A stretch of DNA of 64,000 nucleotides from Lachnospiraceae bacterium G41 (GTDB lineage Bacteria > Bacillota > Clostridia > Lachnospirales > Lachnospiraceae). The position numbers were made by a program, and so were the translations under genes. Below the pieces are notes generated by a model, which saw only the letters and a program-made list of their open reading frames with translations, did no database searches and had not been told where the DNA came from. The DNA lies in assembly GCA_900100245.1 (NCBI GenBank), contig FNEU01000001.1:124001-188000 (forward strand). Reading direction: 5' to 3'. Below are positions 55,113 through 62,879 of this stretch, piece by piece. Each line of letters opens with the position of its first letter. Positions within the stretch are counted from its first letter, which is position 1.

Positions 55113-55142
55113 ATTATACGAAATAAAAATAATAATTTACAA
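55113..55142 (-). promoter_or_regulatory. Promoter of the GT2 - TPP enzyme - flippase - pseB - GNAT operon
   Basis: Minus strand TTGTAA (55137-55142), 18 bases, TATAAT (55113-55118), in the divergent gap between the GT2 gene and the plus-strand epimerase gene. Confidence 0.6.
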
Positions 55143-55206
55143 TTATACTATATTATCTACATTCAAAAATATTTACCAATTACTGCTATGGTGATATATT
55201 TAAAAT

Positions 55207-56115
55207 ATGAAAAATTTTAAAAGTGCAATTGTAACAGGCGCTGCTGGATTTACGGGTGCCACATTAGTAACTGAATTATTATTGGAAGGAATTGAAGTTT
55301 TTGCTATAGTAAGACCAAATTCTCTTCACAACTTTAGACTCCCTTCATCAAACCCTCTGTTGCATATAATCGAACTAGAACCAGATAATTATTTGTATAT
55401 TAATCAGTATATTAACAATCGTTGCGATATATTTTATCACTTAATGTGGACAGATGGAGTTTCTATCAATGATCAAAGAAAAAACATTGATTATTCTCTT
55501 TATGCCATTAAATCCGCTGTTCAATGCGGTTGTTCGCGTTTTATATGTACTGGCTCACAAGCGGAATATGGAATTGTCCCAATGAATACTTTGACCACTG
55601 AAGATTTAACTGCAAATCCTATTACGGCATATGGAAAAGCAAAATACGAAGCTTGTGTGAAAACAAAAACTTTTGCACAAAAAAACGATATAGATTGGAT
55701 CTGGGCGAGAATATTCTCGCTGATAGGCAAATATGAACCTCCTAAACGTATGTTGCCAACATTATTTTTAAATCTAAATTCAAATAAAATCACCTATTTA
55801 TCATCTTGTCATCAAAATTGGGATTATTTAGATGTTCACGATGCAGCAAGTGCTTTAATCGCCTTAGGCAAAAAGGGGGCAAATGGCGAAATCTATAATA
55901 TAGCTAACGGAAATTACAAACCTTTAAAAGAATACACAGAACAACTAAAATCCTTAGTCTCAACAGAGGCAACTATCGTTTATGGAAAAGATCCTGACCC
56001 TTTTATTTCTTTGCAGCCCTCAATTATTAAAATCAATCAAGATACAGATTGGTTTCCTTTTCGTTCGTTTAAAGAAAGTATCGATGATTACTATGTTGAT
56101 TTGTTAAATAATTAG
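55207..56115 (+). CDS. NAD-dependent epimerase/reductase (RfbJ/YerF-like candidate)
   Basis: 302-residue extended SDR: VTGAAGFTGATLV loop, TGSQAEYG, catalytic YGKAK (YxxxK), and NWDYLDVHDAASALIAL before a short C-terminal domain. The length and pattern fit 4-ketoreductases that finish CDP-3,6-dideoxyhexoses (abequose/paratose type) or yersiniose; the exact sugar cannot be told. It is the only plus-strand gene for 38 kb on its left. Its stop overlaps the end of rfbF on the other strand by four bases. No clear ribosome site precedes the ATG. Confidence 0.82.
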   Translation: MKNFKSAIVTGAAGFTGATLVTELLLEGIEVFAIVRPNSLHNFRLPSSNPLLHIIELEPDNYLYINQYINNRCDIFYHLMWTDGVSINDQRKNIDYSLYAIKSAVQCGCSRFICTGSQAEYGIVPMNTLTTEDLTANPITAYGKAKYEACVKTKTFAQKNDIDWIWARIFSLIGKYEPPKRMLPTLFLNLNSNKITYLSSCHQNWDYLDVHDAASALIALGKKGANGEIYNIANGNYKPLKEYTEQLKSLVSTEATIVYGKDPDPFISLQPSIIKINQDTDWFPFRSFKESIDDYYVDLLNN

Positions 56116-56894
56116 TCTGTCCATTTTTTCCAAGGGGCCATCCCCGCATCCCAAATATTCTCCAAAATAGTTTTTTCTCTTGCATTATCCATGCATTGCC
56201 AAAAACCCTTATGCATATATGACATGAGTTGACCTTCATTTGCCAATAACTCTAATGGTTCTCTTTCCAAAATAGTATCATCACCTTCAATATAATTAAA
56301 TATTTCTGGTTGAACAACCATATATCCAGCATTTATCAACGCTCCGTCAGAAAGGCTTTTTTCGCGAAACGAACGAACAGAATTATTTTCTGCTATATCC
56401 AAAATACCTTTTTGTTGCTCTATCATTACAGCTGTAAGAGTCGCAATTTTACCATGCGACTTATGAAAGTCTACCAATTTATTAATATCAACATCACAAA
56501 CCCCATCCCCATAAGTTATCATAAAGGGAGCATTTTCAACATATTGTTCAATTCTTTTTATTCTCCCGCCAGTCATTGTACTATAACCGGTGTCTACTAT
56601 AGTAACCTTCCAAGGTTCAATATTGGTATGATGAATAATAATATCATTTCTATCACCTGAATAATCAAAAGTTATGTCAGAACAGCGAAGAAAATAATTA
56701 GAAAACCATTCTTTTATCATATGTTGTCGATATCCAGCACAAATAATAAAATCGTTAAATCCATAATAAGAATACTCTTTCATAATATGCCATAAAATAG
56801 GCTTACCACCAATCTCAATCATGGGTTTGGGCTTAAACTGACTCTCCTCACTTATTCTGGTTCCATAGCCTCCGGCAAGAATAACAACTTTCAT
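56112..56894 (-). CDS. rfbF: Glucose-1-phosphate cytidylyltransferase
   Basis: Makes CDP-glucose from CTP and glucose 1-phosphate, the entry step of the CDP-dideoxyhexose route. ILAGGYGTRISEESQFKPKPMIEIGGKPILWHIMK is the nucleotide-binding start. WKVTIVDTGYSTMTGGRIKR and MITYGDGVCDVD are specific to this family and distinguish it from RmlA. 260 residues is normal. Its downstream enzymes, rfbG and rfbH, lie 23-25 kb away in another transcription unit. Confidence 0.95.
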   Translation of the reverse strand: MKVVILAGGYGTRISEESQFKPKPMIEIGGKPILWHIMKEYSYYGFNDFIICAGYRQHMIKEWFSNYFLRCSDITFDYSGDRNDIIIHHTNIEPWKVTIVDTGYSTMTGGRIKRIEQYVENAPFMITYGDGVCDVDINKLVDFHKSHGKIATLTAVMIEQQKGILDIAENNSVRSFREKSLSDGALINAGYMVVQPEIFNYIEGDDTILEREPLELLANEGQLMSYMHKGFWQCMDNAREKTILENIWDAGMAPWKKWTD

Positions 56895-56954
56895 ATAGTA
56901 ACCCCTTAATTATATATTTTCTAAAACATTATTTAACTATACTATTTTAACATA

Positions 56955-57010
56955 AAAAATGATTATTTATTACATAAGCCACCAAATCGGTGGCTTATGT
57001 AATAAATAAT
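56955..57010 (-). terminator. Terminator after the methyltransferase gene
   Basis: A perfect 22-base stem ATTATTTATTACATAAGCCACC with its complement, five-base loop, followed on the minus strand by a run of six T. Ends the yfhO - radical SAM - methyltransferase unit and precedes rfbF. Confidence 0.9.
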
Positions 57011-57029
57011 AAAAACATATATATTTAAA

Positions 57030-58187
57030 CTAAGAAAATAATAAAATAATCTCATTTTTTAAACCCATACTCTTTATTTGATTAATTATAGATTTTTCGG
57101 CTCCTTGCGAAGCAATTAGTATAGGATAATCATTATTATTTTTTAACACACTGGGACTCTCAATCACTTTATCATATGCTTTCAAACCCAGATAATTCGG
57201 ATTAGAATCAACTATACAATATATATTATCTTTAAGAATCACATTTTTTTGTATTAACATTGCTAAAACAGAACCGGCACCCCAAACATTAATTTTCAAG
57301 TCCTTATAAAAATAAAATTTCGCTTTGATACTACTACAATAATCATCACATAAAGATATATACTTAATAATATCATTTTCTGAATTAGGACAGTCAAATT
57401 TTAGCGGCGATAAATTATTTTTTTGCCACAAGCCACGAATAGATTGATATGTTTCATTTCTATGATAAGCTGAAAGGCCAAAACCAAACTTCGATATTAA
57501 TTTATCGAGTGAATCTAACCCAAAAAAATTAATATGTTCAACAGAAAACTCTTGATACAGATTATTTTTTAAAGAAAATAATGACACATCCGGAACTTCT
57601 ATGAATAAATAACCCTTTTCATAAAGATGTTTTTCACACCAAGTAATTGCCTGGACAATATTGTCAATATGTTCAAGCACCCCAGTCATAATAATCAAAT
57701 TAAATTTCAAATCACCAAGTTTTTCTTCACATATGTCGCCACCGAGTGAATCATTTATTACATCAATTCCATATTGTTTTTTTGCAAATTCACAATTTGC
57801 TTTCGAAATCTCCAATCCTAAAACATTATTTATGCCAGCAATATTCAAAAAATGCAGCAACGTCCCTCCTGCACATCCAACATCTAGTACAGATATGTTT
57901 TTATTTTTTATATTGTCTAGCAACAAATCTGATTCTTCCTTATAATATTTGTCATTTCCAAGATTATATGATTCAGTTTCATATTTTGAATATTTAGAAT
58001 AATATTCATCCAATGATATTCTATAATCTATATCACCTGAATATATAAATCCACATTCTTTACATATATATACTATATAATTTTTCATAGGAGCAAGAAA
58101 ACTAGAATCGAAATAATCTCTTTCAAATATTTTATCGTTATTGTAATTATTTCTTCCACAAATCGGGCAACATTTTCTGTTTATCAA
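57030..58187 (-). CDS. Sugar C-methyltransferase-like SAM enzyme
   Basis: Three parts are visible. An N-terminal zinc-binding module has CCPICGRN and CKECGFIYSG. A SAM-binding Rossmann domain (about 95-220) has VLDVGCAGGTLLHFL and MTGVLEHIDN, and a C-terminal nucleotide-binding-like domain shows NVWGAGSVLAMLIQ. This is the layout of nucleotide-sugar C-methyltransferases. The motif VEHINFF occurs where such enzymes have EHxxYF-type sequence. The start is a TTG at 58187. GGAGGT lies seven bases upstream and is itself inside the longer frame that begins at 58202, which rules out the longer start. Confidence 0.83.
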   Translation of the reverse strand: MINRKCCPICGRNNYNNDKIFERDYFDSSFLAPMKNYIVYICKECGFIYSGDIDYRISLDEYYSKYSKYETESYNLGNDKYYKEESDLLLDNIKNKNISVLDVGCAGGTLLHFLNIAGINNVLGLEISKANCEFAKKQYGIDVINDSLGGDICEEKLGDLKFNLIIMTGVLEHIDNIVQAITWCEKHLYEKGYLFIEVPDVSLFSLKNNLYQEFSVEHINFFGLDSLDKLISKFGFGLSAYHRNETYQSIRGLWQKNNLSPLKFDCPNSENDIIKYISLCDDYCSSIKAKFYFYKDLKINVWGAGSVLAMLIQKNVILKDNIYCIVDSNPNYLGLKAYDKVIESPSVLKNNNDYPILIASQGAEKSIINQIKSMGLKNEIILLFS

Positions 58188-58209
58188 AAGTTTTACCTCC
58201 AATTTTTAC

Positions 58210-59223
58210 TTAATCCAACTTGCAAAGTCTATTATATATTTCGTCAAGATGTTCATCTAAATTATCTTCGGGAAATGAACCAAAACTGTTAATAGACTTA
58301 CAATTCTTACAGATATCAATTGAGCCTCTGTTTCCTTTTGCGTGCTCTATCATTATCTTTTTGTGCACTTCTCCATTCCATATTTTTGATATCGGTTTGT
58401 CATAAACATTACCTATATACAACGGTGGATACTTGCATCCACAGCAATCGACATCACCATTTGAATGAATATTTAAATACATAAATAATGTATCACAACA
58501 CTTTTTTTCGTTATACGAGCCCCCATAACGAGTTTCATGACTTATATCTTTATTTGTAATTGATGAATAATCAACGTTTTCGCATGCATCAATTATCTTT
58601 TCAACACAAGTCACATCGCTTATCGGTTTAAAAGTATCATAAAACTTCTTTTCGTCATCACTATTATCTAATGCAATATCTACAGTTTTAACAAACAGTC
58701 CACACGAGCCCTTATTATCATAAAAATACTTAATCTGATCAACAAATCTATCATAATCAATATTAAATCCACAAATATCTTGATATTTTTTTGAAGAGGT
58801 ACCTTGAACAGATATCAAAAGCCTTGTTAATCCAGCATCAATCAATTGATCGCTCATCTTATTCGTCAATAAGCTTCCATTAGTAGTGACTTCTATTCTA
58901 TTGCATATCTTTTTTTCAGAAATATAACGAATCATGTCTGGTAATTTCTTATTAACTAGCGGTTCACCATTACCGATGAATCTAATTATTTTTAAATCAT
59001 CTTTACCATTCTTAAGCAAATCCTCTATTTGATTTATTATCAAAATAAAATTATCCCATGTTAATACCTGAGCATCTTTTATTCCTTCAATTGTAGACTG
59101 ATTACAGTATACACATCTAAAATTACATATATCACTTGAAGTTATACCAATCGCAAAGGGGACAGACCTAGGAACAACACGCCATAATTCAACTCTATTT
59201 AAATCCCTTCCTTCATTACTCAT
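58210..59223 (-). CDS. Radical SAM protein with SPASM-type C-terminus
   Basis: Residues 24-45 hold the cluster motif CNFRCVYC (CxxxCxxC), followed by IRFIGNGEPLVNK and EVTTNGSLL, as in the SPASM/twitch group. The C-terminus is Cys-rich (KKCCDTLFMYLNIHSNGDVDCCGCKYPPLYIGN, CKNCKS), consistent with one or two auxiliary clusters. No small peptide substrate is seen beside it. Between a membrane glycosyltransferase-like protein and a methyltransferase it may modify a sugar or lipid intermediate; this is inference. Confidence 0.86.
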   Translation of the reverse strand: MSNEGRDLNRVELWRVVPRSVPFAIGITSSDICNFRCVYCNQSTIEGIKDAQVLTWDNFILIINQIEDLLKNGKDDLKIIRFIGNGEPLVNKKLPDMIRYISEKKICNRIEVTTNGSLLTNKMSDQLIDAGLTRLLISVQGTSSKKYQDICGFNIDYDRFVDQIKYFYDNKGSCGLFVKTVDIALDNSDDEKKFYDTFKPISDVTCVEKIIDACENVDYSSITNKDISHETRYGGSYNEKKCCDTLFMYLNIHSNGDVDCCGCKYPPLYIGNVYDKPISKIWNGEVHKKIMIEHAKGNRGSIDICKNCKSINSFGSFPEDNLDEHLDEIYNRLCKLD

Positions 59224-59240
59224 AAAATCACTCCTAACTT

Positions 59241-61838
59241 TTATTTTTTTACCTTAAATTTTTTTTCAAATATTACAGACAATAAAGCAACAACGCCCAG
59301 TAGAGAAACAATCTTACCTATAAATAAACCAGGAACTTCGTATTTAAACGAAACATTATAATCTCCTTCTGTAGGAAACATAATTCCTAAAAAAGCTCCT
59401 TCAAAGAGTCTGACGGTTTCAACTTCTTTTCCATCTATATAAGCATGCCAACCCGGATCATAAGGAATAGATGTGAAAAGAACCCTTTTATCCTTTGAAA
59501 CACTAACATGACCATCAATATAGCCATCACTCCAATTAGCAACTTTTAATACTCCTTTCGACAATTTATCGTATTGTTTTTGAAGTATCTCTTTATCTAA
59601 ACCATAGATATTTATAGAATCGCATACAAAATACTCCGGTGAAATACCTTCCGCAGAATATAAAACACATTTATGCACATCCCCATCCTTGGCGAAAAGA
59701 GCACTATGCGAAGTTGAAGCATTTTGAACATCTATCTTCCCCATATTAGGTGAATACAAAATATACAAATCCGAACTCTTCAAAACAGGCTCAGCAACCT
59801 CAATCTGTAAATAGTATTCATCATATAAATCATCATCTATCATTATAGTTGAAACACCTGCATCGTAGTTTTTGGATATAATATACTGTCCAAATCTATT
59901 TTCTTCAATATTCATATACTCATTATCAATAATAACATCATCTAAATCAATCCTATAGAAGCAATCCTCATCAAATCCAGTCATACTATTTATTATATAG
60001 TTAGTGTTTTCAAATACATTATTTCCGGGATATTCACAAAAAACAACATTCCCTGAAACCATATATCCAATACCTAAATAATATGGGTTAACAAAAACAC
60101 TTCCATCGACAACTTCATCGTTTTCAATTACTGGACTATTCAAAATATATTTTACTCCTAAAATCATTTCTGATGCAGGATTGTAACCGGTTTCAAGAGT
60201 TACTCTCGGCGATGCCGCAAATCCAATTTTAGAGAGAAACTTTCTGACAGGATATTTTTCTTGACTGCCAAAATCTGATATTCCATTATAACTAAACCAA
60301 GAGTCAGAGTCATATATTGGAGAATTTGAGTTAATCATTCGAAAAAGATCTTTGTCGGCCAATTTTATATTATCAACATTTTCATTCATGAAATTTTCCC
60401 AAATATAATGTTCCTTTGCATCGATTTTTTCATGAACCAAAAATTTGGAATTAGATACAATTTCAGACCCCAAAATTAAAACTGACAAAAGAAAAAATAG
60501 TATTTTCTTGTTTGCTCTTTTATAAATAAATATAACTAACGTCCACAATAATAAAAATATTAGATTAACCAACAACCCTGTATTATTATTTAAAGAATCC
60601 CCAATTAATCCAGTAATATTTCCTTGTTGAACAAGTAAATAAAAAGAAATAATTGATATTATTACTATAAAATATTTCTTAAAAGAAAAAATATCATCAA
60701 AAGAAAAATATCTAGATGCTATTGCACAGAACACAAAAGAAAAAATGAAAGAATATCTAAACCAAAAGAAATCAGGCTGATCAAATCCATGCATAAGCAT
60801 ATTTAATGGAGTAAAAATAGTGCACAAAAACAAAAATGCAGTAACAAGAGAACTAAAAATCTTTTCCTTTTTTTCAATTTTTGAATGGATAAAATATAGA
60901 GGGATTAAAAGAAGAACCAAAAGTCCACTATAAATATACGAATAGGTTCCTTCAATATTATAATCCATTCCCCAGAACAAACCGTTAATTACTTGAATTA
61001 AAGATATTGAAATTTCATTAGTTTTTGTAGAATCAGGAGCTCTATTTCCAAGCAAGAAAAAGAGAGTAGGAACCCATACAACTGCAGACACCATGATTGA
61101 AATCACTACACATAATACCCAATTTATTATTATATTTATAAGTTCTTTAATGGATATTTTTTTATAATGATAGATAGCAATATATATCACAAAAACAACA
61201 AGAGAAAAAACTCCAACCATATATCCCAGATAGAAATTGGTTATAAATAAATAAGTATACGCGATTATTAATAAAGGCCTCTTTCCTTTTTTAAGAAACC
61301 AATAAAATGCAATGAAAAATAAAGGTAATGTATATAAAGTATCAAGCCAAGAAATTTGAATCATTGCATAAGAAATAGAGTAAGCGCTGAGAGAATAAAA
61401 TACAGAAATAATGACAGCAAAAAAATTTTTATTCTTCAATACTATATTTGAGAACAGAAAAAAAGAAACAGAAACTAATCCGACTTTTAGACATATAACA
61501 GCAAGAGTAACTATATTTACATCACATTTATAAAATAATACATAAAGAAAACTAAATGGGCTTAAAACTCCGGTAGATAATCCTAAAGCATTATTAACCC
61601 CAAGATTTGAAGAAAATGAAAACATAAGATTCTTATGATTTATAATATTGTTGGCAATATCTCTTAATCCACCAGCAACGCCCAAATATAAATCTGTCGA
61701 CATAACAATATAATCTTTGCCATACATCTTGTTATACAAGAAAATCAAAAAAACAAAAATAACAGGCAACACAAATGATAAAAATATATATATACAAAAG
61801 ATTAATCTATTTTTTTTATTTTCATTTTCTATAAACAT
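59241..61838 (-). CDS. YfhO-family membrane protein
   Basis: 865 residues. About 12-14 membrane helices run from residue 14 to about 440, then a large extracellular domain (about 460-835) and a final helix. YfhO proteins are GT-C-like, and those studied in other Firmicutes attach sugars to wall polymers such as lipoteichoic acid. The N-terminal DLYLGVAGGLRDIANNIINHKNLMFSF and the closing VLFTSIPYDPGWHAYIDGKEVETVRLFEGAFLGI segment are typical. AGGAG precedes the ATG. It is the first gene after the pilin terminator. Confidence 0.88.
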   Translation of the reverse strand: MFIENENKKNRLIFCIYIFLSFVLPVIFVFLIFLYNKMYGKDYIVMSTDLYLGVAGGLRDIANNIINHKNLMFSFSSNLGVNNALGLSTGVLSPFSFLYVLFYKCDVNIVTLAVICLKVGLVSVSFFLFSNIVLKNKNFFAVIISVFYSLSAYSISYAMIQISWLDTLYTLPLFFIAFYWFLKKGKRPLLIIAYTYLFITNFYLGYMVGVFSLVVFVIYIAIYHYKKISIKELINIIINWVLCVVISIMVSAVVWVPTLFFLLGNRAPDSTKTNEISISLIQVINGLFWGMDYNIEGTYSYIYSGLLVLLLIPLYFIHSKIEKKEKIFSSLVTAFLFLCTIFTPLNMLMHGFDQPDFFWFRYSFIFSFVFCAIASRYFSFDDIFSFKKYFIVIISIISFYLLVQQGNITGLIGDSLNNNTGLLVNLIFLLLWTLVIFIYKRANKKILFFLLSVLILGSEIVSNSKFLVHEKIDAKEHYIWENFMNENVDNIKLADKDLFRMINSNSPIYDSDSWFSYNGISDFGSQEKYPVRKFLSKIGFAASPRVTLETGYNPASEMILGVKYILNSPVIENDEVVDGSVFVNPYYLGIGYMVSGNVVFCEYPGNNVFENTNYIINSMTGFDEDCFYRIDLDDVIIDNEYMNIEENRFGQYIISKNYDAGVSTIMIDDDLYDEYYLQIEVAEPVLKSSDLYILYSPNMGKIDVQNASTSHSALFAKDGDVHKCVLYSAEGISPEYFVCDSINIYGLDKEILQKQYDKLSKGVLKVANWSDGYIDGHVSVSKDKRVLFTSIPYDPGWHAYIDGKEVETVRLFEGAFLGIMFPTEGDYNVSFKYEVPGLFIGKIVSLLGVVALLSVIFEKKFKVKK

Positions 61839-61854
61839 AAGAATTCTCCTTTAA

Positions 61855-61884
61855 ATAAAAAAGGGTACATTTAAGTACCCTTTT
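61855..61884 (-). terminator. Terminator of the major pilin gene
   Basis: Minus strand AAGGGTAC-TTAAAT-GTACCCTT stem followed by TTTTTT, 22 bases after the pilin stop. Confidence 0.88.
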
Positions 61885-61905
61885 CTTGAATAAAAAATTA
61901 TTTAA

Positions 61906-62316
61906 TTAATTTCCAGAGAAGATACTAGCATCACCATCTGACCAAACTTTAATCTGATTGCCCTGTAATGAATAATTAATAGCGCAACCCTTAGCATTCT
62001 TAGATTTCATCTGATTCTTAGCACTACCTAATTCAACACCTAAAATCTCATCAGCAATAGTCTTAACAGAACCAGTAACGTTAGCGATATCATCACCAGT
62101 TGTAGATCCAAGAGCACAACCTGCTTTAACTACATCGGGATCCATAGTAGCTGTAGTAAGTGCAGTTCTAATAGAATCGCAAAGCTGAACGTCAGAAGCT
62201 ACGTTTGTCTTCTCAATATACTTAATAAGCTGAGGTGCCATAACACCAACGAGGATTGCCATGATAGCAATAACGATGATAAGTTCTACTAAAGAGAAAC
62301 CTTTGTTGTTTTTCAT
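61906..62316 (-). CDS. pilA: Major type IV pilin-like protein
   Basis: 136-residue prepilin. MKNNKG is a short leader, cleaved before F7. FSLVELIIVIAIMAILVGVMAP is the canonical N-terminal helix with Glu at +5. The small globular part has two cysteines (ADxVKAGCALG... and KGCAINYSL) that could form a disulfide. The strong promoter, AAAGGAG ribosome site and single-gene terminator fit a highly expressed structural subunit. It lies 13 kb from the rest of the pilus genes, across the glycan locus. Confidence 0.9.
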   Translation of the reverse strand: MKNNKGFSLVELIIVIAIMAILVGVMAPQLIKYIEKTNVASDVQLCDSIRTALTTATMDPDVVKAGCALGSTTGDDIANVTGSVKTIADEILGVELGSAKNQMKSKNAKGCAINYSLQGNQIKVWSDGDASIFSGN

Positions 62317-62369
62317 TTTTTAATCTCCTTTTAACAATTTTTTGTGACGTTTGTTTTTTCTGTAAACCT

Positions 62370-62398
62370 AATATAACAAAATAAAAACAAATTGTAAA
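62370..62398 (-). promoter_or_regulatory. Promoter of the pilin gene
   Basis: Minus strand TTTACA (62393-62398), 17 bases, TATATT (62370-62375). Leader of about 45 bases to the pilin ATG. Confidence 0.62.
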
Positions 62399-62582
62399 CA
62401 TTTATTTATATTTTTTTTATATTTAAGCTTATTTTTATACAAAAAAACCAATAGTTTTAAAAAATAATTGGTTGTATTGTATATAAACGTATTTGAAATT
62501 ATTAATAATGTGTTAATAAAATGTCATGAACTAAAATTTAAAAAACAAATTCAAAATAAAGGGTCGAATGCACTTTGTATTT

Positions 62583-62833
62583 CCAGTTTGCAAAACTTAC
62601 TTCCGCATTTAATCTTTTTGCAAGACTTACTTCAGATTATACTCTTCCCGAACGGAAATTAGTATTGCAAAAACTGGCCCAAATGGAAATAAGTTTTGCA
62701 GTAACGGAAGTTAGTCTTGCAAACTGCTTGAAATAAGTGTTTATTACGTGGTAATCTTTTTATGAGGTCATATTTCTTTGCACGCAAATAAGAAGTCGAG
62801 GCTTCGTTTACGTGTTTGCAAGAGAAACTTCCA
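62583..62833. repeat. Cluster of TTGCAA(A/G)ACTTACTTCC repeats at the IS element end
   Basis: Direct copies of roughly TTTGCAAxACTTACTTCC at 62587 and 62616, inverted copies at 62653, 62684 and 62705, and a weaker direct copy at 62814. The outermost pair is nearly complementary over 22 bases. Spacing is irregular. They lie next to the transposase gene and look like terminal/subterminal transposase-binding sites. Confidence 0.65.
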
Positions 62834-62879
62834 CTTCATTTTCTGAAATATTTTTCAGGAGATGGCTATGTTTTATTTT

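Noticed and set aside
62583-62833. Short repeats could be read as a CRISPR array
   Set aside because: Copies occur in both orientations with unequal spacing and no spacer-like units or cas genes. They adjoin a transposase.
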